DNA from: Siphonodentalium dalli
Lineage: Eukaryota; Mollusca; Scaphopoda; Gadilida; Siphonodentaliidae
Assembly (NCBI GenBank): GCA_032622095.1
Contig: CP136061.1
Coordinates: 235,307,815 to 235,371,814 of the forward strand
Reading direction: 5' to 3'
DNA length: 64,000 bases
Position numbers and translations under genes: made by a program. Numbering within the stretch: the stretch's first letter is position 1; the number at the start of each line of letters is the position of its first letter. The notes under the pieces are model-generated. The model ran no database searches, was not told where the DNA came from, and worked only from the letters and a program-made list of their open reading frames with translations. Shown piece by piece: positions 1 through 11,319 of this stretch.

Positions 1-556
1 TGCAACACACCTATTTCATTAAAATTGTCAGAAGTTGTGTTACTTATGTAAATGTCAAAAAGCGCCCAAGAGACAAACTGTCCGAATGGCATAACATTTT
101 ATGACTAATCTCTAACTGATTAATAGCATTATCAGGACGAGTATGGCCCTATATACTTGTGTATGTGTCCTATTTTCACAAACTGCATGATTGTGGCCAA
201 GCTTTAACTGCAGTTAACCAAGCAGGACACAAACAAACATCTGGCATGATTTTTTTTTTTTAAAGTGTCCCCTGAGTTTACAGTTACATCTTACAGTTGC
301 AATCATACAACCATCTGAATGCAGTTTCAGTTTCAAAATTACCAAGCCAAATAAAAATACATTAATTTTTGGGAAGAATTCATGTTTGTCCTATTCCTAC
401 CCCAGATGACAACTAAATTTCATTCGAGATATAGTTCCAATGGTTAAACTGAAGTGAATTTGTAATATGACAAAAATTCAGGTGTAACTGACAAAAGCGG
501 GGACACTGATTAGATAAAGTGATCATAGAAACCAACTATGGAGGAATAGGACTCAC

Positions 557-691
557 ATGACATTTTATAGAATGCTACAATACCATTAGCTATTTGCTCA
601 GCAGTGTATCCTTGCTGCACTACGTAGTTGATGACATCTGGGCTGATGGAGGTCTTACATCTCAATCCAAATGCTGACCCAGGTGATAAAT
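557..691 (-). CDS. IAP copy 1 exon 5: UBA-like segment
   Basis: 135 bases with acceptor GCTTTGCAG and the strong donor T|GTGAGT. It encodes SPDVINYVVQQGYTAEQI and neighbours, resembling the first two helices of the UBA domain found before the RING of XIAP and cIAPs (bulky-Gly-Tyr loop after an ALxxG-like helix). Only about 45 residues are present and the third UBA helix is not obvious, so UBA is a tentative call. The next exons would be left of base 1. Confidence 0.75.
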
Positions 692-3600
692 CTGCAAAGC
701 AATATAAGCATATGGAGAAGGTATTACATTTGCTACAGTAAATTATTTTTAATGTTGAATTAAGTTATTACCATCTTATGGGTAGATGTCGTACCGATAT
801 ACCGTACACAGGAACAAAGTTCAAGCACTTAAAATCTAAATTACTATATAAAATGAACATATATTCGATTTATCCCAATTTACATGTCAGTCACTGGGAG
901 TGCATATGGTGTACGAAAGACGTGTAAATGAAGTGAGCGAGATGTGAGCGAATTGGAAGAATGTCACTTGATATATAATAATGTGTACCTCTGTTTATAT
1001 TTACATTCCTTCATTGATGTCCGTTTATTCCAATAAAAAAATTAAGAAGAAAAAAAAAAAGTTATTATCAACTTCACAGCTAAATGTCCATAGTCTCAAT
1101 ATGGATGTAAAATGTCACGACATGTGCTATATATGTCTGTACTGAGTAGAAACATACCTCAGTGCAATAAGCATTTCAAATAACATGTGACTTAAATTAT
1201 ACTTTGGTAAGGCTGGTAAGACAGCCAGCAGTCCAGATCAATTTATTCCTTTCTATTCTAAATGGATTCTGCCACTCAGTTATAAAAGTATACATTGGAA
1301 TGGTCTATTGTTTATCTGGTGGGGTTTTCGGGAAATATAAGCAGACGACTGGTAATAAAATTGCAGAAGGAGTCATATATAATGAAGGAAAATGTTCAGA
1401 TAATAAGTTGTAGAACTTACAGTAATGCCCTATATAATTCACTCCTTAACCACAGCAGAATTATGGGTAATTTTTCAGGATTTAGTCAGAAATATGGCTT
1501 GTTGCCATTCATCGGAAAGCTTTCACTGAGAGCTTTCCAATGAATGGTAACAAGCCATGTTTCCGATTAAATCCTGAGAAATTACCCATAATTCTGCTGT
1601 GGTTAAGGAGTTGATTATTTAGGGCATTACTGTATTATCAGAACATTTCTTAATGGAAGAGTTAAATGGCTCAGATCTTTATTTGATGTAAACTCTGGAA
1701 TGGCTCAGTTAGCAGTCTTTATCCCTCTTGAATAGATTATCCATTCTGATAATTATATAACTATCCCCATATTGGTACAACAAAATGATTCATATTCAGA
1801 TTCATATTATTGTCTGGGAAACAGTTTGTGTAAACATACATGTACATTCAAGAGTCATACTGACATACAATGTACTGAGTCTGTCGAAGTACATGTAGCA
1901 TGACATGACATTTCTCGCAAGTGCTCGGGCTTCCCCCAACTTCCGCAACTGTGTTAAGTCAATTGTCTTGATTGGAAGTTGTATCTTGGCGCTACTAAAA
2001 AGTGAGTTTTGATTGGAGCTAATGATATGGAATCCCACGGTTCAGGAAATAGAAAGTCTGCTACAGGTAATCAGACCCAGTATATATATGGGTCTGAAGT
2101 TTACTGGGACTGTGTTGGGGGAAACAGACACCGGTAGGAACTAGTGCTGGGCGGTTTCATGATATATCATCAATACCCAATGAAAAATCGTTAGTAACAT
2201 CGGTTAAAACAAAATTATGAATCGTCCTTAATCATCAGACGGGAAATAATCACACTTTGATGGTGAGTGTACGAAAGCAACTATTCCACTGGAACGAAAC
2301 CCGATTAAAGCAAGCACTAAAATCATGACGTATGATCTGAATTTTCAATATAAAACAGTCACATTGGGCATAATTGTGTTGTATCCAAGCCCATATTTGG
2401 TGACTACACAACCACTTTATATCAAGACATGGAGCCACACAAATCCAAATCTAACTCTGAAAATACAGAGCAACATCAAAGTATGCGACTACCATGCTTA
2501 AAGTGAAAGGAAACTGTCGCATTATGAACAATCATGTGCATTAAGCAAGCTGTTCTCTGTTCGTGTGTAAAGTTTCAGTGCAAATATCCACGCATGATCG
2601 GAGATATGGGGTCTGAAACTAAACCGCGCAAGCAATTACGCCGGTAACTTGACACTGCCATTTTGGAAGAATTATTATCTCCCTTTCTCACTTGGTTGTT
2701 TAACTCTTTCGCTGCCACCCGCCTCCACAGACGTACCCCCCAGTGCCACGCATCCTGTACATATATCTATGTATTTCAGGTATATATGGGTAATACATTA
2801 TATCTCAAGCAGTTTCTAATATAATTGAAATAGTTGAAACGTTACATGTATATAGACATAGGTATACCCTGTCGAATACTGCCGTGGACACGCCCACCAA
2901 GGTCACGTGACATTGGCGGCCATCTTGGGTTAGTGGCTATTTGCCGGTATATGTACAGTTTGTGTGGGTATAAATGGGTGTGTTGTTTGTTAACAGTAAG
3001 GTACATGGGAGTAACCTATATGAACCCACTTTGGACATAAAATAGGTCGTCCATCTTGGATTTATGCAAGTTGCCACCTATTTGTAGCAAAATGGGATAC
3101 AATGGCGCACTTTGTTGAGTTCGTGCTTTTGTTGCTTGAATATTCCCTGATAGGTACAATTCCAAATACAGATATAGATATATATATATAACCATACCCA
3201 TATGTATATATACCTGCAGGGGGACATATGACCCTGCTCCGCCCCTTATAAGTTACGTGATCTTGACGGCCATCTTGAATTTCAGGAAAATTGGGTTTTA
3301 CGATGATTTATGAGAATCATATGGGTCACGCGGGCGTACGCATGGTCAACTCACCAGCATAATTAATTTAGTTGCCTGTTATCACCACTGGAAAATGATA
3401 CAATAGACAAGGGTTGTTCAAAACCAGTAAAGGTGTATTATAAATAATAGGTATAAGTATCTTATGCACCGCAGGCGCCCCTCGATCATTAGAGTATAGA
3501 AGTTAGTTACCCACCCGCCACCCTATCCCGCCACCCATAGTATCTTATGCGCTGCAGGCGCCCCAATAGAGGCTACTGCCCACATAAATAATAGGTATAA

Positions 3601-6600
3601 GTATCTTATGCGCCGCAGGCGCCCCTCGATCATTAGAGTATAGAGGTTAGTTACCCACCCACCTCCCAATCCCGCCACCCATAGTATCTTATGCACCGCA
3701 GGCGCCCCTATAGAGGCTACTGCCACATAAATAATAGGTATAAGTATCTTATGCGCCGCAGGCGCCCCTCGATCATTAGAGTGTAGAGGTTAGTTAACCA
3801 CCCACCCCCCCCCATCCCGCCACCCATATTATCTTATGCACAGCAGGCGCCCCCCCCCCCCCATAGAGGCTACTGCCACATAAATAATAGGTATAAGTAT
3901 CTTATGCGCCCCTCGATCATTAGAGTGTAGAGGTTAGTTAACCACCCACCCCCCCCCCCCCCCCATCCCGCCACCCATATTATCTTATGCACCGCAGGCA
4001 CCCCCCCCCCCATAGAGGCTACTGTCACATAAATAATAGGTATAATTATCTTATGCGCCGCAGGCACCCTTCGATCATTAGAGTATAGAGGTTAGTTACC
4101 CACCCACCACCCCATCCCGCCGCCCATAGTATCTTATGCGCCGCAGTCGCCCCTATAGAGGCTACTGCCCACATAAATAATAGGTATAAGTATCTTATGC
4201 ACCGCAGGCGCCCCTCGATCATTAGAGTATAGAGGTAATAACAATAACTTCTTCAGTCCTGAGTCTTTTGCGAGCAGCCATTTTCGACTGATAACCACGT
4301 GCTAACAACAATGACGCAATATTCCGGCTCTGACAGTACTCCCATAACGTCAGAAATAGCATGACATTGAGGACATTGTCGCTTTAAATTGTTCGCGCGC
4401 AACAGTACTACATATAAATGCATTGTACACTGTCAAACATGCCGGAAAGAATAGAGTTATATCCCATACATTAGACTACATAACAAATTCGCAAAAATGC
4501 GGGATTGGCAGCGTCTTCGAAGTTCGCATTTATGCGCATTTGGCAGCGAAAGAGTTAACGCTAAACTATGTCGTATAATTGAAATAATATGATTATCCAT
4601 TTCCATGAGCTAGCAATTCCACTCATTGAATTAACCGAGTGAATGTCGATCTGGTTCCTTGACCTAGGAAATCCACTCACTTAGTCAACCAAACTAGAAG
4701 TGAAGCTCAGATGAATATTTGGAGCAAATACGAATACAGCGATCTGCCATCTTGGGGAAAATAGCAAGGTGTGCTACCTTAAAAGTGTGTGCAGAGACCT
4801 TGAGAGTCTGCTCACAACTCTTGGGGTTATGATGAAGGGAGAGTGAGGGATATCAAGTGCACATAAAGTATAGACTTCTCGACCTTTGAGCTTCACAAAA
4901 TAAAACTTGCCCAGCTTTGCCGAATGGCACACATCATTGTCTGATGACCTACTTCTTGACCTACTTCCATGCCGTGCATACCAGTCTCAAAACGCTAACT
5001 GGAATTACATAGTACTGTAGATACAGGGCTTAGGGCTTAATCTTGGTTAAATTACATAAACATCCATTAATAATAGCAAACGTAATAGGAAACATTTATT
5101 TTACCTAGTTTGGATGATAGCTGCTCATTTAGATACTGATGTAATGACTCGCCCACATCAGATATTGGGAGGTTGCTTTCTGAAGATTCTGGAAAGAATA
5201 AATAATACACATTAATAATTACTACATATGTGCATTGTGGATATAAATAAAGTAGTTAATTTTACAACAAATATTTAATAATAATTTTTTATTTTTAATT
5301 AATTTCCTGGATCATAGATAAAATCACAAAGAACAAGACCATTACTGGGGCATGCTAAATATGCCAGTTAGTTTACTTGTAAATTGTTATTGAATCAGGT
5401 GAATTAAGTTGAAATACGGTCATAACTCATGTAAAAATAATTGCACGAAACCAACATTTGAACTTGGCCTGTGTTTTTGGATGATAAACACATATAACAA
5501 CTCTGTCTCAGATCAAATAATGCAAACTGGAGTCATCAGTCAGAAACAACAAGAGGCCGATCCTGATCAGCAGATTTTTAACCCATCCCTTGGCGATAGT
5601 AATGCAGTTTAGGGTCTTAGGAAGACAGACTGAAAAAAATTCAATTTTTTTATTAAAAGTTTATGGTTATATATATATTTTTTTTTTAATGTCTCACACT
5701 CTGCTTCTCCATCTCCTTTCTCCCCCCCCCCCCACCTTTCTGCAGTTTTCTCCCTTTACTTCCCTATCTGTCTTTTTTGCCCTCTTTTTAAAAAAACAAC
5801 AAAATGCCTTTACTAATTTATATTATATCTGTATTTCTTTTTCCATACTGTAAAATGTATTTCAAATAATGTATTACTTTGGGCAAATAAAAATGTAAAA
5901 AATCCATTGCGATAATAAATTACCATGATCGAAATCATAATTTAGAGTTTTGATGCTGAGTTATAGAGTATACTATTATGTACTATTATAGACAAATGTA
6001 CATAATAAAACAAATTATTAGAGTTTATGGGTCAAATAGGGAGACTCGCATAAGAGAATGCACTCCCACATGATCTGTAATGCTGCACCAGTGCAGCTCC
6101 AGTCAAAGGAAGAAACAAATTTAAGGAAGGGTTGATCAGCATGGCATAGCTGATAATTCTTCATGGATGTTATCAACAAGAATGATATAAACCTCATTAC
6201 ACAGACGAAAATGTTCAAGAGCCTTCCTACAGAGCAGAAGTTATAATGGGGTAAGTTTAAAAAAAAAATTTAACTTTGAAAATAAAACAAAAATAAAAAT
6301 AATTATTATTTAAAACAAAAACAATTATTATATTTTTGTTATTATGTTTTGTTTTAAAATTCTGATCAGATAGAAAATGTTTGAGAAATAGAAAATAGAA
6401 AATGTCGAAAAAGGGCTTCATTCATGTAAAAATAATTGGATGCAACACATATTTGAAATAGGCCAGTATTTTCAGCTGGGAAAAATACATACCCAACTGT
6501 TTTCAGATCAAATAATCCAAACTGGAGTTATCGGTTGTAAACCAAAAATGATAAGATGGACAAAAACTAACAGGTACAGTTACCCTATTGTTGCAATTTC

Positions 6601-9600
6601 AGAAATAGTTTCCAAGATGGATTTTTTATCACACACATCACTGAGTAAAATATTTGTAGCCATAAAAATTATAACATGATGTGGGGGAGGGGGATAATGT
6701 GTAGTTGGAAACTACAAAGTGGACACCCCCCCCCCCCCACAAAGAAGACAATGTAGCCTGATCTCTGGTCACAACAAGAATATGATCTATAACATTATAC
6801 ATGTGCCTGAAACAATTGGACAGTGTTGAATAATTTGACAACAATGGTAAATCTTTACATATAAATATCAGAAGAGGAATAACTCTATCTGTAGAATATG
6901 GCTGCAATCTGTTTTTCATTTTCAAAACATACTTGGAACTGTAGTTTGCCTACAATAAATGATACAGAATGGATGTCACCAAAACTGAGCCCTGACAAAA
7001 TAAAAATGTGGATTTTAAAAGGATGTTAAATGGATCATTTGGACCTGTGTTTAGTAAATATGCATAAAGTACTGATTATAATGCCATTATATCAGTCATA
7101 ATACATACTGCTTTAATGTTTATACAAGTATCATAAAATTCTGTCATATATTTTTCAAGTTATCATCCAGACAACAAACATTTCGGATGGACTGCTCAAC
7201 ACACAGAATGACAGACACTGCTCTAGTCTCATATTATTTATAACCCAGACATGTATGTATGTTATATAAGGTTATGTGGGTATATTTACCTGTAGATTGC
7301 AATGTTACAACGATGGAATAATTAAGGTATCAATGACTCACCAATGACTGAACCATCTGTGGGTTGTTGAGGGATTCCTTCTGAACTGTCAACATTTTCC
7401 TGTGAAATGGAGAATATAGAAATGAGGACCATAAAGTCTATCTCAGCGTCACAAAGGCATATCCTTGAATATTATGTTTTTATAATAAAAACCTCCAATT
7501 AACAGTAAGCCATATTACACTGTATCGCAAGAATCCTGAGGTCGATTGTCGGGAAGGGATATTCAGTATTATAGGACTGATGCAGTGAGCTAATATTAGT
7601 CAGCACCATCTGTGCAGAGGTAGTACTTAATTCAAAAGTCACAAACTGTTATGAGGAGAGAAACCTCATAATTTAAAGACTACATGAATAACACATGAGT
7701 TTTGCATGTGACCCCATTTCACGAGTGCCCTCATTATAAATTTCAGGAGGGGCACCAACTTATTTGAAGTGTTTACAATTTTACCTCTCATTCCTTCGAT
7801 TTTGATGTATGCCGGGGGACACTTGATATAATAAGTTCAACGACCTATCAGAACATTTCCCTTCAAAGAACATGAATCCTTTTAACAACAATTGTATTAT
7901 CCGTTTGTCTAGATCTGCAGCCCTCATAATTGATAATATTTGGCTTTGCAATCCGCTACCGACACCCTTTGCCATGGCACAGTTACATGTAGCTTGAGCT
8001 AATTATGAGGCTTGAGATCTGTCTGTTGTCTGCTTATATTTCCTGAACAGCCCTCCAGGTTAAAAATAGACCTTTCCAGTGTATACATTTATAACTGAAT
8101 AGGAGAATCCATTGAGTAAAGAAAGGGTTAACATAGGAATTATCCTAGAAATAATGAATACCTCAGATACGTTGTCCATGATAAGAATGTTGTTCTTCTG
8201 GATGAATTTGATGTATTGGCAATTTGGATTCTTCTCCATATGCTTTGATAATGGTACGTCTTCCGATTCCCAATCATTCAGGCTCAGATTGCAGCAAAAA
8301 CAGTGAACGCAGTCACCAAACCCTAAAATAAACCCTATATTTTATATTACTGCAAGCACATATAGTATGTTCATGTGAAAGATAAATTTTCATGTAGTTC
8401 ATCAATGACAATTCATAAACTCTTGATCAGTGTTTTACTTAACTTGAGCTAATACTAATATGTATCAAGATATACTAGTACAGATAGACTTGATGCATTT
8501 ATCAAGTTAACAGTATCTATAATATGAGCACAACAAATCAATTATTGAAAGGTTAATTGAGAGGAGCCAATTTACCTGACTATAACATATACATTTACAT
8601 GCATGGTGCAGCCACCTTTACACTAACTTAAAGACATATTATGGGCGTACATCAGTTAATAAAATCGATAAATTAGTTACCACACAATCTCCACTGTAAG
8701 AATGTAGCAATCGACTACTGTACTGCCCTAAGTAATTGACACAGTAACTGGGGTTAGTAAGCATTTGTACAATGTAACTGCAGTCAGACCATGCAAATCG
8801 GTCCCGTGACTGCTGTGGCACCTCAATTAAATGCGGTAAAGACAGCCGGTTATATTCCTTGACTGATGATACACTGTAGCTAACTGTTCAGTGCTGACTG
8901 AGGGTGAATTAAATATCTATGACATATAAAATATAAATTTTCTGGAGCCACAATAGTACTGGAAGTTACCGTTTCACACCAGTTGATGATTTACATGAGT
9001 TTTAACCACATATTCCACTGACTGCTTTGAGGTTTGTAACCACGTTTAAAGTCTAACAGAAACATGGTTTAACTGGGGAGCCACCATGTTCAATGAGTCA
9101 TTTAATCAGGGCAGTACAGTAAGATTATCGAACATTCCAGCAACATCGACTGTGCTATTTCAGAGAACACACCATTTGAACTACAAACAAATATAAATAT
9201 TTACTACTTTATTTGGGATGAATTATTTGGCATAAGCAATAATGCAATGATCCCACTAACAATAGTCACTGCACGTAATTTTTCTGGAACAATGCAACTG
9301 TTTTGATATCAAATTGATTAACATAATTATTTGTTATTCCGTTCTGAAAACCTCTGTGGACTGTTTCACATAGAATAGGCTTCAAAGGGTGGTCAATTCT
9401 TGAAATAGAAATTGATACAAACCAAAATAAAAGAATCCTGCCTCTGCTAGAGCAGATGTTCCTCGGTTCACTTTGAAGTTCTTCGGCCAAATAGTGAAAG
9501 ATTTACGCCGAACATTTTCATCTCCGTATTCAGGAAAACTCATCTCAAGACTATGAACCTCATCAAATTCCAGTCTTCTAGCAACCCTTGGTTTCACCTT

Positions 9601-10266
9601 CTTCTGATCAGCTATCTTCTTTCTTATTCTGGTATCAACAGATATTGGAATATCACCAACATCTATCCCAGAAACGAATGAACATTCTGGGAACTTTCTT
9701 TGATGCAACACTAATGCGAGAGAACAGTCTAGTTCATCCATCTTGAGTTCTTTCTTACAAAAAGCACAGATCAATCTGTCCTTCCCATTGTAGTAAAAAC
9801 CACTTCTGGCAAAGTCTTCAACAGTTGTATAACATTCAACTGCCTTCAAATTTAAACTCTCGAATGTTTTCAGTCTTTCGGATTCAAATTTCATTTTGAA
9901 GTCTTTGCATGGAAATACTTTCTCTGCACATCTAATTTGAGCAAGCAATCCTGTATTCTGTAAGCTCAAACCATTCTTAAAGCTAGATTCGAGCTTCGTG
10001 ATCTGAGTGTTGTGGTTTTCTACAGAAAATGGAATTGATTTCTCTTCACCACAAATGAATTTGCATTTGGGACTAAGAATCATATGAACTTGTGACGGCG
10101 TGATATCTGGCTCCCAATTCCTGAAACCTCCTTTGCAAGAAAAACATCTGACTTGATCACTAAATCCAGCATAGTAGAACCCTGCAGCAGCGAGTGTTGT
10201 GGCATTCTGTACAGCGCCTACTGGCCACATCCTAAAGGAATTCAGCCGATTAGGTAAGGACTCCAT
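557..10266 (-). CDS. IAP (BIR-repeat) gene copy 1, 3' part outside window
   Basis: Inhibitor-of-apoptosis family gene read right to left; five exons are in the window: 9423-10266, 8162-8322, 7342-7399, 5105-5188 and 557-691. They encode two complete BIR domains, a third BIR split by intron 1, a Ser-rich linker and a UBA-like segment. Each exon has the same length and phase as its partner in copy 2, so I infer that the coiled-coil and RING exons follow to the left of base 1. No stop or frameshift is seen. The start at 10266 is chosen because the sequence from Met-Glu-Ser-Leu-Pro onward matches copy 2, while upstream sequence does not stay open in both. The family binds caspases or signalling adaptors through BIR domains and ubiquitinates targets through RING. 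Intron 4 (4.4 kb) carries a 1.9-kb TTAA-flanked transposon. Vertebrate orthology (BIRC2, BIRC3, BIRC7 or XIAP) cannot be decided here. Confidence 0.9.
1245..1664. mobile_element. TTAA-type miniature element with nested palindrome
   Basis: Left end resembles the family start CCTTTCTATTCTAAATGG, the middle carries the family core (ATAAGCAGACGA and AATGTTCAGATAATAAGTT), and the right end is degenerate (GGAAGAGTTAA). A near-perfect inverted repeat at 1422-1631 interrupts the core. It lies in intron 4 of IAP copy 1 and contains no coding sequence. Confidence 0.55.
1422..1631. repeat. Foldback inverted repeat, arms about 100 bp
   Basis: The arms begin AGTAATGCCCTA and end TAGGGCATTACT, with matching blocks inward (CCTTAACCACAGCAG against CTGCTGTGGTTAAGG; ATTATGGGTAA against TTACCCATAAT). 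The tip is around AAAGCTTTCACTGAGAGCTTT near 1516-1536. A transcript could form a long imperfect hairpin. No open frame of interest. Confidence 0.85.
2700..4558. mobile_element. TTAA-flanked composite transposon (piggyBac-like ends)
   Basis: Bounded by TTAA direct copies and inverted termini: TTAACTCTTTCGCTGCCA at the left and its reverse complement at the right. TTAA target duplication with a C(C/T)CTTT terminus is the piggyBac hallmark. About 1.86 kb without a transposase-like frame, so non-autonomous. It contains a 144-153-bp minisatellite (3441-4240) and fragments with the motif GCGGCCATCTTG. Sits in intron 4 of IAP copy 1; copy 2 intron 4 has no equivalent, so it is younger than the duplication. 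Confidence 0.75.
3441..4240. repeat. Minisatellite, about 5.5 units of 144-153 bp with poly-C
   Basis: The phrase TAAATAATAGGTATAAGTAT starts near 3441, 3585, 3728, 3881, 4030 (one base changed) and 4174. Each unit carries two copies of TCTTATGCGCCGCAGGCG and a C-rich tract that grows to more than ten C, explaining most of the length variation. Open frames on the minus strand with APAVHKI repeats are by-products. Confidence 0.9.
4559..5104. other. Intron 4 of IAP copy 1, remainder
   Basis: Between the TTAA-bounded element and exon 4 I see ordinary AT-rich intronic sequence without repeats, RNA genes or credible coding potential. Confidence 0.6.
5105..5188 (-). CDS. IAP copy 1 exon 4: Ser-rich segment
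   Basis: 84 bases, acceptor TCTTTCCAG, donor G|GTAAAAT. Encodes an acidic and Ser-rich stretch followed by a Leu/Gln amphipathic piece (SSESNLPISDVGESL and on). Paired with 52282-52365 in copy 2. It belongs to no named domain that I recognise. Confidence 0.8.
5400..6560. repeat. Two dispersed repeat fragments in intron 3
   Basis: Both 5400-5575 and 6370-6560 contain variants of CAGATCAAATAATCCAAACT followed by GGAGTTATCGG, the same repeat that is tandem at 29217-29740. The stretch also holds an AT/pyrimidine-rich low-complexity region (5640-5830, including an eleven-C tract) and a TTATT-rich tract around 6260-6350. No coding sequence seen. Confidence 0.6.
7342..7399 (-). CDS. IAP copy 1 exon 3: linker
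   Basis: 58 bases, acceptor TTTCACAG, donor G|GTGAGTC. Encodes a polar linker rich in Gln, Pro, Ser and Asp between BIR3 and the Ser-rich exon. Recognised by position and alignment with 56241-56298 in copy 2; about 8 of 19 residues differ, so the linker is weakly constrained. Confidence 0.8.
7770..8131. mobile_element. TTAA-type miniature element (family 1), degraded left end
   Basis: The right end is intact (GAGTAAAGAAAGGGTTAA). Internal pieces match the family in scrambled or decayed form (ATAAGTTCAAC, AGAACATTTCCC, AGCCCTCCAGG). It abuts the 3' side of IAP copy 1 exon 2 within intron 2. Confidence 0.55.
8162..8322 (-). CDS. IAP copy 1 exon 2: rest of BIR3
   Basis: 161 bases with a TTTTAG acceptor and a GAG|GTATTC donor. 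Completes BIR3 with the CFCC, His and Cys zinc ligands intact. Compared with copy 2 the strand before the ligands reads GDCVHC instead of GDWVRC, so an aromatic and a basic residue are lost. About 13 of 54 residues differ between copies, far more than in exon 1. The donor end lies 31 bases from a TTAA-flanked miniature element. Confidence 0.9.
9423..10266 (-). CDS. IAP copy 1 exon 1: BIR1, BIR2, start of BIR3
   Basis: 844 coding bases (281 codons plus one base). BIR1 is at about residues 7-72, with zinc ligands Cys41, Cys44, His61 and Cys68 in the exact spacing C-x2-C-x16-H-x6-C. BIR2 is at about residues 131-198 (Cys167, Cys170, His188, Cys195; 17 residues between the second Cys and His) and lacks the usual Trp of the central strand. 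BIR3 begins near residue 253 and is cut after Phe-Phe-Tyr-Phe-Gly. Donor is G|GTTTGT at 9422-9417, weaker than the GTAGGA of copy 2. About 20 of 281 residues differ from copy 2. Confidence 0.93.
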
Positions 10267-10410
10267 CTCGGTGAAACACCTAGAATGATAAAACTCAGAA
10301 ATTTGAATAAATGTAGAGAGTACTGCTTACTAGTATAAATTTATATTGAACAGTACATGGCTGATTGAATTTTTGCAGTTTTAATTCATTCTTGGAAACT
10401 ATGCATAGGT
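10267..10410. other. 5' flank of IAP copy 1 shared with copy 2
   Basis: Sequence just upstream of the ATG (for example AAACTCAGAAATTTGAATAA and TACTGCTTACTA) is alignable with 58497-58665 and loses similarity beyond about 10410, marking the 5' edge of the duplicated block. A CTAG-type acceptor-like site lies about 18 bases before the ATG, so an untranslated upstream exon is possible. No clear TATA box or promoter. Confidence 0.55.
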
Positions 10411-10558
10411 CAGCGCTGTATTGTATTTTGTAGTGCCTGAAAATCTTTTAATTTTGTTTTATTTACGTTCACATCTGAATAATTCCATGTCATTTTCCCA
10501 CTCCTATTCTCGGTTCAGATGCCGTTCAAAATGATGTTGGTAAAATACAACTAGAGGT

Positions 10559-11314
10559 GTGACTGTCCCAATGGGACTACGGATACCCCCCTGTTTTTAA
10601 AATACTAAGATGTTTCACATGTCAGTAAACATTTAGTTAAAATAATAAAGTAACAATTCCCATTGCAGGTGTACAACCATAACCCTAATCTTAAACCTAT
10701 TGACCGAAAAATGTAGGAATAAAGCTTGGACAAAATTATGTATGTTGCGAAAACGGGGAATAACTCCACACAAAAAATGTTGGACAGACGTCATAAATGC
10801 AGGTGCACAGGTTCCCATGGTACTAAATATCAGTGCCAAGATTAAAAAACATTGACCGAAAAATGTAGGAATAAAAGCTCAGACAAAATTATGCATGTTG
10901 CAAAAAAAGTTTCTAAGTCGAAAAATGGGATAACTCCACCAAAAAATGTCGGACAAACGTCATAATCGCAGGTGCACAAGTTCCCATGGTACTAAATATC
11001 TGTGCCACGTTTTCAAAAAATTGACCGAAAAATGTAGGAATAAAAGCTCGGACAAAAGTATACATGTTGCAAACATTTTCTAAGTCGAAAAAGGGTGGAT
11101 AACTCCACCAAAAAAAGTCCGACAGACGTCATAATCGCAGGTGCACAGGTTCCCATAGTGGTTGAAGTCTGTGCCAAGTTTCACGGAAATTGATCAAAAA
11201 ACGACTGAGAAAAACTCCAGACAAATTTGTGTCCACGGACGGACGACGGACGGACGACGGACGGACAAGCTGACTCCAGTATACCCCCCCTAACTTCGTT
11301 GCGGGGGGGTATAA
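10559..11314. mobile_element. Repeat-cored element with GGAC microsatellite and terminal hairpin
   Basis: Three units of about 150-170 bp start with TTGACCGAAAAATGTAGGAA (10700, 10852, 11021). They are followed by GGACGGACGACGGACGG microsatellite (11236-11265) and a strong hairpin ATACCCCCCC ... GGGGGGGTAT at the right end; the left end also carries ATACCCCCC. Structure (core repeats, tetranucleotide tract, terminal hairpin) recalls non-autonomous bivalve elements. No coding capacity. Confidence 0.6.
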
Positions 11315-11319
11315 AAATG

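Noticed and set aside
3523-4067. Minus-strand frames with APAVHKI and Gly-rich stretches
   Set aside because: Translations of the poly-C minisatellite inside the TTAA element.
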